NCBI GenBank assembly: GCA_024236415.1
Contig: JACKKN010000015.1
Location: 60,619-124,618, forward strand
Source: Hyphomicrobiales bacterium
Lineage (GTDB): Bacteria; Pseudomonadota; Alphaproteobacteria; Rhodospirillales; JACKKN01
DNA: 64,000 nucleotides
Reading direction: 5' to 3'
Each line of letters opens with the position of its first letter. Position 1 is the first letter of the stretch. The position numbers and the translations under genes were made by a program. Positions 33,535 to 41,958 of the stretch are shown here, one piece after another. The notes beneath the pieces were generated by a model. It saw only the letters and a program-made list of their open reading frames with translations, was not told where the DNA came from and searched no databases.

Positions 33535-34371
33535 CTACCAGGACAGGCGGTAGCCGAAGCGCTCGTAGAGCGCCCGGGCGTCGGGCTTCAGCAGCTTGGC
33601 CAGGGCCTCCTTCTTCCAGTCCGGCCAGGCGTCGTACAGCTCGCGCGGCACCACGCGCAGCTTCTCCTCGCCGCGGAAGGGGGTGTCGACGATGGCGTAG
33701 GCGGCGTCCAGGATGCCCTGCGGGAAGGTGCAGCGCCCCTTGGTCAGGAAGGACACCAGCCGCTGCAGGTGGTCGGGGTCGCGGACCAGGGATTCCAGCT
33801 TGACGTGGGTCACCCGGCCCGTGGAGTCGCGCAGGATGTCGTTCATCATGTGCATGCCCTGGTAGGCGGCCCAGATGTGCGGCTCGTCCTGGCCATAGGG
33901 CTTCAGGCCCAGCTCCTTGAAAAGCTCGTGGTGGGCGATGCCCCACTCCCATTCGATGGGGCCCAGGGACCCGTCGGGCATGCGCATGTTGCTGGACCGC
34001 CAGCGCACGTAGAACTCCAGCCAGGCGATGGGATGGCGCACGATGTTGACCACCGGGACGGCGTCGCCGAAGGCGTCGCGCAGGGGCGGGATCTGCCAGC
34101 CACGGTAGGAGTAGAAATCGCCGATGGCCTCGTAGGTCATGCCCATGTCGCTGAGGAAATGGGTGAAGGCGACGATGTCGGGCCGCTCGCCGCGGGTGCG
34201 CTCCTTCAGGTACTTGGGGCGCGAGCCTTCGTGGGCCAACAGGGCGAAGATCTCGGGGTGCATGTTGAACACCTTGGGCAGCCAGCCGTACCAGTGGTCG
34301 GCGGCGTATCCCTGGGCCGTCACGTAGAAGACGCGGATGTCCTGGGCCAGTTCGGGGCGGATGGTGGGCAT
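33535..34371 (-). CDS. Sulfotransferase-like protein
   Basis: This 278-residue protein contains VVNIVRHPIAWLEFYVRWRSS, the arginine-containing 3'-phosphate-binding segment of sulfotransferases. The N-terminal KSGT-type loop of its neighbour is not obvious; the equivalent region reads YVTAQGYAADHWYGW. It may be a diverged sulfotransferase or a related nucleotide-binding enzyme. ATG 34371 is used; an upstream in-frame ATG at 34410 lies in the short gap and adds residues without conservation. Operon with the sulfotransferase downstream. Confidence 0.7.
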   Translation of the reverse strand: MPTIRPELAQDIRVFYVTAQGYAADHWYGWLPKVFNMHPEIFALLAHEGSRPKYLKERTRGERPDIVAFTHFLSDMGMTYEAIGDFYSYRGWQIPPLRDAFGDAVPVVNIVRHPIAWLEFYVRWRSSNMRMPDGSLGPIEWEWGIAHHELFKELGLKPYGQDEPHIWAAYQGMHMMNDILRDSTGRVTHVKLESLVRDPDHLQRLVSFLTKGRCTFPQGILDAAYAIVDTPFRGEEKLRVVPRELYDAWPDWKKEALAKLLKPDARALYERFGYRLSW

Positions 34372-34413
34372 CGGTCTCCCTTCCCGTGTGCCGCCCAGGG
34401 TAGCCGGCAAAGG

Positions 34414-36585
34414 CTAATGTTTGGTTAGAGCCTGTTTCCACATCCCGCGCAGGGCATGGGCGAACCGGGCGGCGAAGGCCGGCGCGTCGACCAGGGGCGA
34501 GGCGTCGACCCGGCCGCGCAGGGTGGCGCGCAGGTCCGCCAGGCGGTCACGGTCCGATGCCAGGGCTACGGCCAGGTCCACGTAGCCGGCCGCATCGGCG
34601 GCCACCAGCTCGTCCAGCCCCGCCGCGCGCAGGTGGCTGGCGGCGTGGCGGCCGCAGTACCGCTCGCCGGCGAAGGTGACCACCGGCACCCCCATCCACA
34701 GGGCCTCGCAGGTGTTGAGCCCGCCCGAATAGGGGAACGGGTCCAGCGCCATGTCGATGTCGGCGTAATGGGTCAGGAACTCGCGGTGCACGGCACCCTC
34801 GCGGAACTCGATCCGGTCCGCCGCCACCCCGCCGGCGGCCAGGCGGCCCCGGCACCGGTCCCGCGCCGCGCCGTGCCGGTATTCGGGGCCGTTCAGCAGC
34901 AGGCGCGCGCCGGGCAGGCGGCGCAGGATGGCGGCCCAGGCGTCCAGCGCCCCGTCGCCGACCTTCTGCGCCGTGCTGAAGCAGCCCAGGGTAACGTATC
35001 CGTTCTCGCGGAACGGCGGCGGTGCCGGGTCGCCGGCGTAGCCGGGCGGGCCATAGCACAGGCAATCGGGCGCCAGGCGCACCACCTGTTCCACATAGAA
35101 CCGGTCGTCCTCGGGCGGCACCTGCACGGCGTCGGCGACCAGGAAGTCCATGGCCGGCAGGCCGGTGGTGTCCACGTAATCGAGCCAGGCCGCCTGCACC
35201 GGCGCCGCGCGGCGGGCGAACAGGCCCGGCCGACCGTCCTTGGTGTGCCCGGCCAGGTCGACCAGGATGTCCACCCCGTCGCCGCGGATCTGGTCGACCA
35301 GGGCCGCGTCGTCCAGGCCGGCGGTGTCGCGCCACAGGTCGGCGGCGGCGCGGAAGCCGTCGGTGTAGGGGTCGCCGCGGGCGACGCCGCTGTACAGCGC
35401 GATCTCCCAGTCCCGGCGCGGCCAGGCGCGCAGCACCGGCAGCAGGAAGAACGACACGGCATGAAACCGGAAGTCCGCCGACAGGAATCCCAGGCGCAGG
35501 CGCCGGTCCGGGTCCGGGTCGCGCACAGGCACCGGCTGCGGCGCCGGGGCGTGGCGCCGGGCCCATGCCAGGTGCTCGTCGAAGATGGCCTGGCGGGAGA
35601 TCCCCGGCGCATAGTGCAGGGCCATCAGCAACGTGCCGTGGATGCGCGCGTCGTCCGGGTCGGCGGCCACGGCGGCGCGGTACTGCGCCACCGCCCCCGC
35701 CCCGTCGCCGATCAGGGCCAGGGCTGACCCCAGGTTGAACCGCGCCACCGCCAGGCCGGGCTTCAGGGCCACGGCCCGCTGCCAGGCGGCGATGGCGCCG
35801 CCCAGGTCGTCCAACTGGCGCCGGCATTCGCCCAGGTTGGACCAGGCCAGGCCGTGGCCCGGGTCGGCGGCCACGGCGTGGTCGGCCAGGTCCCGGGCGT
35901 CCTCGAACCGGCGCCCGGCCATGCGCACCAGGCACAGGATGTTCAGGGCCTCGGCATGGGCCGGGTCGGCCGCCAGGACCGGGCCCAGGGCCGCCTCGGC
36001 CGCCGCCGCGTCCCCGCTGAGGCGCAGGGCGTTGGCCAGGTTGACCCGGGCCTCGACCCCGCCCGCGTCGGCGGCCGGGCGCAGCACCGCGACGGCCTCT
36101 TCGAACCGGCCCGCGTCCACCAGCACCGTGCCCAGGTTGTTCAGGGCCACCGGATCGCCGGGGCGCGCCGCCAGGGCCGCGCGCAGGGACTCCTCGGCCG
36201 CGTCCAGGCGCCCCAGCGCGCGCAGCAGCACGCCGCGGTTGGCCAGGGTTTCGGGGTTGCCGGGCTCCAGGGCCGCGGCGCGGTCCAGCGCCGCCGCGGC
36301 CCCGGCCAGGTCGCCCAGGGCGTGGCGCGCTACCGCCAGGTTGCAGTGGTAGTCGGCGCGGCCGCCGTCCAGCACCACGGCCCGTTCCAGGTCCGCCGCG
36401 GCGCCGGCGGCGTCGCCCAGGCCGTGGCGGGCCAGGCCGGACAGGTGCCAGACCCGGGCGTCGCCGGGGGCGTGTTCCAGGATCTGCCCATAGACCGCCA
36501 GGGCCGCGGCCAGGTCGCCGTCGCGGTGGTGGGCCACGGCGTCGACCAGGCGTTCGTCGACCAGGGAGATGGTGGTGGCGGACAT
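34414..36585 (-). CDS. TPR-repeat O-glycosyltransferase (SPINDLY/GT41 type)
   Basis: In this 723-residue protein about eleven tetratricopeptide repeats cover residues 15-390. The GT41 catalytic region covers about 400-720, with RLRLGFLSADFRFHAV, DILVDLAGHTKDGRPG, TLGCFSTAQKVGDGA and YSGGLNTCEALWMGVPVVT. These are the classic SPINDLY blocks, making this the clearer of the two GT41 members in the window. It probably adds a monosaccharide to Ser/Thr of cytoplasmic or soon-to-be-exported proteins. ATG 36585 starts just before the first helix; the frame further upstream overlaps the divergent promoter. The divergent neighbour is the flagellin-shaped protein, a candidate acceptor (inference). Confidence 0.92.
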   Translation of the reverse strand: MSATTISLVDERLVDAVAHHRDGDLAAALAVYGQILEHAPGDARVWHLSGLARHGLGDAAGAAADLERAVVLDGGRADYHCNLAVARHALGDLAGAAAALDRAAALEPGNPETLANRGVLLRALGRLDAAEESLRAALAARPGDPVALNNLGTVLVDAGRFEEAVAVLRPAADAGGVEARVNLANALRLSGDAAAAEAALGPVLAADPAHAEALNILCLVRMAGRRFEDARDLADHAVAADPGHGLAWSNLGECRRQLDDLGGAIAAWQRAVALKPGLAVARFNLGSALALIGDGAGAVAQYRAAVAADPDDARIHGTLLMALHYAPGISRQAIFDEHLAWARRHAPAPQPVPVRDPDPDRRLRLGFLSADFRFHAVSFFLLPVLRAWPRRDWEIALYSGVARGDPYTDGFRAAADLWRDTAGLDDAALVDQIRGDGVDILVDLAGHTKDGRPGLFARRAAPVQAAWLDYVDTTGLPAMDFLVADAVQVPPEDDRFYVEQVVRLAPDCLCYGPPGYAGDPAPPPFRENGYVTLGCFSTAQKVGDGALDAWAAILRRLPGARLLLNGPEYRHGAARDRCRGRLAAGGVAADRIEFREGAVHREFLTHYADIDMALDPFPYSGGLNTCEALWMGVPVVTFAGERYCGRHAASHLRAAGLDELVAADAAGYVDLAVALASDRDRLADLRATLRGRVDASPLVDAPAFAARFAHALRGMWKQALTKH

Positions 36586-36712
36586 GGGGCGGGCCTCGCG
36601 GCGGTGGTCGAAGGTTGGCGGCGAAGTCCTTGGTTTACCGCCCTTTCCGGCCATGATACTATGGCATCGCAAGCTAACAGTAGGTTTACGACCAAGCGCG
36701 AGAATCGCGACC

Positions 36713-37780
36713 ATGACCGTCCTGTCGGGAACCAACGGCAACACCGCCCTGCTGACGATCCTCAATCAGATGCAGGTGGCCCAGGAACGCAAGTTGTCCC
36801 TGGCCGTTAACGGCGTGCAATCGGAATACCAGACCAAGATCAACGTGCTGGCGCGCGAGGAAGTGCGCTGGGAGGACGTGAAGGAAGGCACCGACGACGC
36901 CCGCGCCGTCTTCAGCGGCGCCGTGGGGCGGCTGGAAAGCATCCGCAGCCGCCTCAACGCCCTGATCTCGTCGGTCAACAAGGCCGAGCAGGAATCGGGC
37001 ACCGTGTCTGACCTGTCGGGCTACGGCGCCGCCTTCGACTCGATCCTCAAGGGCATCAACGACAGCACCACCAAGACCCGCGACAACCCCAACCTGATCA
37101 GCGCCAAGGCCGCCAGCCTGACCTACGTGACCAGCATCACCGGGGCGTCGCTGACCGTGTCCAGCTACGATTCGGGCAGCAGCTACACCATCGTCGATTC
37201 CAGCGGCAAGAAGTGGGTGCCCAACTTCGACGCCAAGCTGCTGAAGCGCTGGGACACCTACCCCACGGACCCGGCCACCGAGGCCGGCGCCTTTCGCGGC
37301 GGGCTGCAGCTGGACAGCGTCGCCGGCGATGCCGTCACCTTCACGGTGGCGCCGGGCACGGCCTCGCCCCAGTCCTACTCGGGCACCATCACCAAGACCG
37401 GGCTGGGCGTGGTCAACGCCTGGTACTACGACGAGCTGTCCACCTCCGACGGGCGCCAGCGGGCGCTGGACGACCTGGAGACGGCCGTGGTGGGCATCAA
37501 CCTGGAGATCAAGCGCCTGGAGTTGGCGCGCGACCTGGCGACCTTCCACTCGGCCCGGGCGCAGAAGCGCATCGAGGGCCTGGGCGACAAGTCCAACGAC
37601 CTGCTGGTCGAGCAGGCCCGCGCCGTGCAGGAGACCCAGGAGCGCCTGCAACGCGAGTTCGACACCGTGGCCACGGTGCTGGCCGGCACCGCCCAGCAGC
37701 AGCAGGAGTACGCGGCCCTGCTGTCCCCCCTGTTCAGCCAGGACCCGTTCTCCGAAGCCGTGGTCGATGTGTTCGCCTGA
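36713..37780 (+). CDS. Flagellin/hook-associated-shaped protein of unknown identity
   Basis: In this 355-residue protein the first 100 residues are amphipathic helix (NTALLTILNQMQVAQERKLS, RLESIRSRLNALISSVNKAE). The centre (about 140-250) is beta-rich and full of Ser, Thr and Gly. The last 105 residues are again a long helix (LEIKRLELARDLATFHSARA). This helix-beta-helix plan, with no Sec signal, is that of flagellin and FlgL-like proteins, but I see no flagellin signature motif. It is divergent from a GT41 gene (127-bp gap) and overlaps a glycosyltransferase gene by 14 bp. It may be a glycosylated, type III-exported structural protein (inference). Confidence 0.75.
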   Translation: MTVLSGTNGNTALLTILNQMQVAQERKLSLAVNGVQSEYQTKINVLAREEVRWEDVKEGTDDARAVFSGAVGRLESIRSRLNALISSVNKAEQESGTVSDLSGYGAAFDSILKGINDSTTKTRDNPNLISAKAASLTYVTSITGASLTVSSYDSGSSYTIVDSSGKKWVPNFDAKLLKRWDTYPTDPATEAGAFRGGLQLDSVAGDAVTFTVAPGTASPQSYSGTITKTGLGVVNAWYYDELSTSDGRQRALDDLETAVVGINLEIKRLELARDLATFHSARAQKRIEGLGDKSNDLLVEQARAVQETQERLQREFDTVATVLAGTAQQQQEYAALLSPLFSQDPFSEAVVDVFA

Positions 37781-38933
37781 CCGGGCGCGACGCTACGACC
37801 GCGCCCTCCTGATCACCAACAAGGCCGCCAACCACGCACACACCGGCATCCTCGCGGGCCTGCACCACGGCCTGCGGGCCCGGGGCATCGAGTCGCGCCT
37901 GTTCATCGTCGAGCAGGACGGCCGCGACCTGGGCCCGTTCGTCGCGGCCGTCGAGCAGGCCAAGGCCACGGCACCGGACCGCACCTTCCTGCTGGACCTG
38001 AACGGCAAGATGCGCTTCGCCCTGACCAAGGAGCTGAAGAAGGTCAGCGCGCTGATCGACCATCCCTTCGCCCATTTCGAGCCCCTGTTCGACGCCCCGG
38101 CGGACGCCCTGATCGGCTACCTGGACCGCAGCCACCGCGAAATCCTCGACGCCGTGGGCCTGCCCCAGGCCAAGGCCTTCCTGCCCCACGGCGGGCCGAA
38201 CCCGGACCCCGATCCCCTGCCCCTGGACGAGCGGCCCCTGCCGGCCCTGTTCGTGGGCCGGCTGGAAACCTCGCCGCGGATTGCCGACCTGCGCGCCGGC
38301 CTGGCCGGCAACCCGGACATCGTGCGCGACATCGTGCTGGAGACGGCCGAGGCGGCCGCCGCCCGGGTGCCGCTGTACACCGGGTTCGCCGCCGCCTGCC
38401 GGGCCCGCGGCATCGGCCCCGACGCCTTCGACCTGGCCGGCATGGCCGAGGCCCTGCACCGGGCCAGCGACTGGGCCGAGGCCCAGCATCGGCACCGGGT
38501 GCTGACCGGTCTTGGCGGGATCGAAATTCACCACGTGGGCGCCGTGGCGCGCGACTTCTTCGCCGCCGCCCCGGACAACGTCGTGTTCCACGGCGCCAGG
38601 CCGTTCGCAACCTGCGTCGAGATGATGGGCCGGGCGCGGGCGGTGCTGAACTCCGTCACCGTGTTCCCCGACGGCTCCCACGAGCGCGTCTGGTACGCCA
38701 TGGCCGCCGGCGCCGCCGTGGTCACCGACCCCAGCGCCTTCGTGGCCGAGACCTTCACGGACGGCGAAAACATCCTGGTCTGGCCGGACGGGGACCTGGC
38801 CGGCCTGGCCGCCACCCTGGCGGACGCGGGCCGCTTGCAGGCCATCGCCGCCGCCGCCGCCCCCGTCTACGCCGCCCACCACACCTGGACCCACCGCGCC
38901 GCGGTCATCGATCGGGCGCTGAACGGGGGCTGA
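37767..38933 (+). CDS. Glycosyltransferase, CgeB/group-1-like
   Basis: This 388-residue protein is weakly conserved in its N-terminal half. The C-terminal donor-binding domain is recognisable: VVFHGARPFATCVEMMGRAR, LNSVTVFPDGSHERVWYAMA and GAAVVTDPSAFVAETF, as in CgeB-like and Glyco_trans_1_2 proteins. The start ATG 37767 lies 14 bp inside the upstream flagellin-shaped gene, so the two are translationally linked. That linkage suggests this enzyme acts on the upstream product (inference). The stop codon falls within an 11-bp tandem repeat. Confidence 0.8.
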   Translation: MCSPDRARRYDRALLITNKAANHAHTGILAGLHHGLRARGIESRLFIVEQDGRDLGPFVAAVEQAKATAPDRTFLLDLNGKMRFALTKELKKVSALIDHPFAHFEPLFDAPADALIGYLDRSHREILDAVGLPQAKAFLPHGGPNPDPDPLPLDERPLPALFVGRLETSPRIADLRAGLAGNPDIVRDIVLETAEAAAARVPLYTGFAAACRARGIGPDAFDLAGMAEALHRASDWAEAQHRHRVLTGLGGIEIHHVGAVARDFFAAAPDNVVFHGARPFATCVEMMGRARAVLNSVTVFPDGSHERVWYAMAAGAAVVTDPSAFVAETFTDGENILVWPDGDLAGLAATLADAGRLQAIAAAAAPVYAAHHTWTHRAAVIDRALNGG

Positions 38934-38957
38934 ACGGGGACTGAACGGGGGCTGAAC
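38919..38957. repeat. 11-bp tandem repeat at gene end
   Basis: Three and a half direct copies of CTGAACGGGGR run across the 3' end of the glycosyltransferase gene. The gene's TGA is at 38931-38933, inside the second copy. Change in copy number would move or keep the stop in different contexts, since 11 is not a multiple of three. Confidence 0.85.
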
Positions 38958-38974
38958 AACTTTCCGCAGAAGCC

Positions 38975-39123
38975 CGTCGTTCCCGCGCAGGCGGGAACCC
39001 ATTCCGTCATCATGGTGGCCATGGGCGGCGGGGCCGGTTGGCCGCCTGGTCCCGCTTGAGGTTTCCCGGCACGTCGCCCGGAAACGCCGGCGGAATGGAT
39101 TCCCGCCTGCGCGGGAATGACGG
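38975..39123. repeat. Inverted pair of CCCGCGCAGGCGGGAA-type repeats
   Basis: The left arm, starting CGTCGTTCCCGCGCAGGCGG (38975-39004), and the right arm, ending GCGGGAATGACGG (39092-39123), are inverted relative to each other with about 87 bp between. Each core CCCGC(GCA)GGCGGG is itself palindromic. They sit between convergent genes, like the related pair at 24820. Confidence 0.75.
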
Positions 39124-39156
39124 TGGCTCTGGCGATGTTCGGACGTGACCGCCGGC

Positions 39157-40176
39157 CTATTCCCCCACCCACTCCACCCAGCGGCCGTGGAAGTCGGCGC
39201 GGGCCAGCAGGCGGTCGGCGCCGCCGGGGCCCAGGGTCAGGTGCAGCTCGGCGTGGGCCAGGTCGGGCGACGGCTCCATGCGCAGCCAGGCCAGGGGCTG
39301 GCGCACGGCGGCGACCAGGGCGCGGATGCGGTCCTGCTCGACCGGGTCCACGTACTGCCACATGATGGAGTGGAACAGCACCGGCACCGTGTCGGCCTTC
39401 TGCCGGCCCAGGCGCGCCGCCAGCCAGTCCGCGGCCGCGGCCTTGTCGACCCGCACCGGGTCGCGCGCCATGATCGCCAGCGCCGCGTCCATGCGCCGGC
39501 GGCGGTCCGGCTGGTCGGGCCAGATGTAGGCGCGCAGCCGCAGCCGGTCGGCCGGGTCCAACGGGTCCACCGGGTCGCGGTCGCAGCCGGCGCGGGCGGC
39601 GACCAGGGCGCGGGCGTCGGGCGGCGGCGGCCCGGTCCATTGCGGCGCCAGGTGCAGGGGCGAGTCCGGGTCGCCCCACCTGAGGCCGCCCAGGTCGTAG
39701 GAGAAGGCGGCCCAGTTCAGGTTCAGCCCGGCGGCGGCGCCGATCTCCAGCAGCGACAGGGGCCGCCCCGCCTCGGCCGCCACGGTCAGGAATCCGCCGG
39801 CCAGGACCCCGGCCCGGGCCACCTCGTTGGTCTGCGGCGGGCGGGCCAGGAAGCCGAGCAGGAAGCCGGCGTGGTCGGCCAGGGCCCGGGCCACGGTGGG
39901 CCAGTCGACGGCGCCGGCGCCGTAGGCCGCGGCCAGGGCGCGGTCGCGGCCGTCGATGACCAGGGCGTGCAGGCCGCCGGCCAGGCGCAGGGCCAGGGCG
40001 TCGTGGCTCGCGCTGCCGGCCCAGCCCAGCACGGCGCCACCCACGGCGCCCGCCGGGTCCAGGTTGTCGGCGCACAGGTCCAGCAGGTCGGCGGTGAAGG
40101 ACGAGCCCAGGCCGCGGCAGGCCCGGGCCTGGCCGCGGAAGTGGTCGCGGACCGCCGGCGCCCGATCGTCAGTCAA
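39157..40176 (-). CDS. DUF2332 family protein
   Basis: A 339-residue soluble protein resembling the DUF2332 family. It has the N-terminal RDHFRGQARACRGLGSSFTA, LLEIGAAAGLNLNWAAFSY in the centre, VLFHSIMWQYVDPVEQDR and a C-terminal HLTLGPGGADRLLARADFHG. The GAAAGLNL stretch resembles the SAM-binding loop of methyltransferases, and the family is thought to be methyltransferase-like. Function is not established. It overlaps the upstream SDR gene by eight bases and is the last gene of the acyl-CoA cluster. Confidence 0.8.
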   Translation of the reverse strand: MTDDRAPAVRDHFRGQARACRGLGSSFTADLLDLCADNLDPAGAVGGAVLGWAGSASHDALALRLAGGLHALVIDGRDRALAAAYGAGAVDWPTVARALADHAGFLLGFLARPPQTNEVARAGVLAGGFLTVAAEAGRPLSLLEIGAAAGLNLNWAAFSYDLGGLRWGDPDSPLHLAPQWTGPPPPDARALVAARAGCDRDPVDPLDPADRLRLRAYIWPDQPDRRRRMDAALAIMARDPVRVDKAAAADWLAARLGRQKADTVPVLFHSIMWQYVDPVEQDRIRALVAAVRQPLAWLRMEPSPDLAHAELHLTLGPGGADRLLARADFHGRWVEWVGE

Positions 40177-40990
40177 GGAAGAAATCGGGCATCAGCGGGT
40201 TGCCGGGCTTGAAGGCGTAGCGGTCCAGGTCGGTCACGCCGGCGGCGGCCAGCACCTCGTCGTCGATGAAGAAGTTGCCGGTGCAGGCGCGGCTGTCGCG
40301 GACCAGCACGGCGTGGGCGGCGTCGGCCATGATCTCGGGCTTGCGCGACATGGCCATCAGTTCGTCGCCGCCCAGCATGGCGATGGCCGCCGTGGCGATG
40401 CCCGTGCGCGGCCACAGGGCGTTGACGGCCACGCCGGCCTCGGCGAATTCGGCCGCCATGCCCAGGACGCACATGGACATGCCGTACTTGGCCATGGTGT
40501 AGGCCACGTGGTCCTTGAACCACTTGGCGCTCATGTTCAGGGGCGGCGAGATGTTCAGGATGTGCGGGTTGGCCGCCTTCAACAGGTGCGGCAGGCAGGC
40601 CTGCGAGCACAGGTAGGTGCCCCGGGTGTTGACCTGGTGCATCAGGTCGAACCGCTTCATGGGGGTCTCCAGGGTGCCGGTCATGCTGATGGCGCTGGCG
40701 TTGTTGACCAGGATGTCGATGCCGCCGAAGGTGTCCACGGTCTGCTGCACCGCCGCCGTGACCTGGTCCGCCTCGCGGATGTCCACCACCAGGGGCAGGG
40801 CCCTGCCGCCGGCGGCCTCGATCTCGGCCGCCGCCGTGTGGATGGTGCCCGGCAGCTTGGGGTGGGGCGCGGCGGTCTTGGCGGCGATGGCCACGTTGGC
40901 GCCGTCGGCGGCGGCGCGCATGGCGATGGCCAGGCCGATGCCGCGGCTGGCACCGGAGATGAACAGTGTCTTGCCGGCCAGGTCGGCCAT
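40169..40990 (-). CDS. Short-chain dehydrogenase, HSDL2-like
   Basis: This 273-residue classical SDR has the cofactor motif SGASRGIGLAIA at residues 11-22, NNASA in the NNAG position, and a catalytic Tyr-x-x-x-Lys in AYTMAKYGM. It closely resembles the hydroxysteroid-dehydrogenase-like protein 2 group, whose members are often near fatty-acid oxidation genes. The substrate is not known. It follows the enoyl-CoA hydratase gene after 12 bp and is probably cotranscribed with it. Confidence 0.88.
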   Translation of the reverse strand: MADLAGKTLFISGASRGIGLAIAMRAAADGANVAIAAKTAAPHPKLPGTIHTAAAEIEAAGGRALPLVVDIREADQVTAAVQQTVDTFGGIDILVNNASAISMTGTLETPMKRFDLMHQVNTRGTYLCSQACLPHLLKAANPHILNISPPLNMSAKWFKDHVAYTMAKYGMSMCVLGMAAEFAEAGVAVNALWPRTGIATAAIAMLGGDELMAMSRKPEIMADAAHAVLVRDSRACTGNFFIDDEVLAAAGVTDLDRYAFKPGNPLMPDFFLD

Positions 40991-41002
40991 GGTTCGGTCC
41001 CC

Positions 41003-41800
41003 CTACTTGCCCGTGAAGTCGGCCTTGCGCTTGTCGCAGAAGGCGCGCACGCCCTCGGCGAAGTCGGCGGTCAGGGCGCAGTCGGCGAAGGACTCCATCT
41101 CGCGGTGGAGCTGGGTCGCCCGGTCGGTCTCGAAGGTCGCGTTCAGCAGCATCTTGGCGTTGCCGTAGGCGTGGGTCGGGCCGGCGGCCAGGCGCGCCGC
41201 CAGCTTGGCGGTCACGGCCGCCACCTGGTCGGCCGGCACCATCTTGTTGGCCAGGCCGTAGTCCAGCGCCGTGGCGGCGTCGAACCGGTCGCCCAGCAGG
41301 ATCAGCTCCATGGCCCGCTTCATGCCCACCATGCGCGGCAGGAAGTGGGTCGACCCACCGTCGGGCGAGGTGCCGATCAGGCAGTAGGCGACGGTCAGCA
41401 CGCAATCGTCGGCGATCACCGCCAGGTCGCAGGCCGCCAGCAGGCTGACTCCGAACCCGGCGATGGCGCCGTTGGCGCTGGCGATCACCGGCTTGCGCAT
41501 GTCGCGGATGTTGTCGATGGCGTCGTGGACCACGCCGATGATGGCCTCGAAGGATTCGCGGCGGCGCATCTGCGGGTCGTCCAGGCCGTCGCGGAAGTAC
41601 AGCACGTCGCCGCCAGCCTGGAAGTTGCCGCCCTCGCCGCGCAGCACCACGCAGCGCACGGTGTCGTCGGCGGCCAGCGCCGCGGTGGCGTCGCGCAGGT
41701 CCTCGGCCATGGCCTGGTTCAGGGCGTTCATGGCCTGGGGCCGGTTCAGCACGATATGCGCGATGGCGCCGTCGCGCTCGACGCGCAGTGTCTCACTCAT
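41003..41800 (-). CDS. Enoyl-CoA hydratase/isomerase family protein
   Basis: A 265-residue crotonase-fold protein with the oxyanion-hole region GGNFQAGGDVLYF and the second glycine block ANGAIAGFGVSLLAACDLAVI. In place of the usual catalytic glutamates the stretch ends LIGTSPDGGSTHFLPR, so a proton-donor residue may be Asp or the enzyme may be an isomerase. ATG 41800 is selected; upstream in-frame sequence reads into the repeat element. It probably hydrates or isomerises an enoyl-CoA in the pathway served by the cluster. Confidence 0.88.
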   Translation of the reverse strand: MSETLRVERDGAIAHIVLNRPQAMNALNQAMAEDLRDATAALAADDTVRCVVLRGEGGNFQAGGDVLYFRDGLDDPQMRRRESFEAIIGVVHDAIDNIRDMRKPVIASANGAIAGFGVSLLAACDLAVIADDCVLTVAYCLIGTSPDGGSTHFLPRMVGMKRAMELILLGDRFDAATALDYGLANKMVPADQVAAVTAKLAARLAAGPTHAYGNAKMLLNATFETDRATQLHREMESFADCALTADFAEGVRAFCDKRKADFTGK

Positions 41801-41854
41801 CTGGTTCCTCCCGTCGTTATCATTGTCGCCGGCGGCACCCCGCCCCGGCGTCCG

Positions 41855-41945
41855 TCCTTCGAGGGCGCCCCTGGGGCGCCGCCTCAGGACGAGGGCACCC
41901 ACCGGGCCTCACCCTGAGGAGCCCCGCAGGGGCGTCTCGAAGGGT
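41855..41945. repeat. Inverted pair of CCTTCGAGG/CCTGAGGA-type repeats
   Basis: The left arm (41855-41893, TCCTTCGAGGGCGCC start) and right arm (41909-41945, ending GGCGTCTCGAAGGGT) are inverted copies of one intergenic repeat, about 15 bp apart. They lie inside the minus-strand cluster, between the acyl-CoA dehydrogenase stop and the enoyl-CoA hydratase start, and may attenuate or process the transcript there. Same family as 32641-32733. Confidence 0.72.
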
Positions 41946-41958
41946 CGTTTTCAGCGCG

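Noticed and set aside
38919..39123. Possible CRISPR array from clustered repeats
   Set aside because: The units are an 11-bp direct repeat and a separate inverted pair, without constant 30-bp repeats and regular unique spacers, and no cas gene is near.
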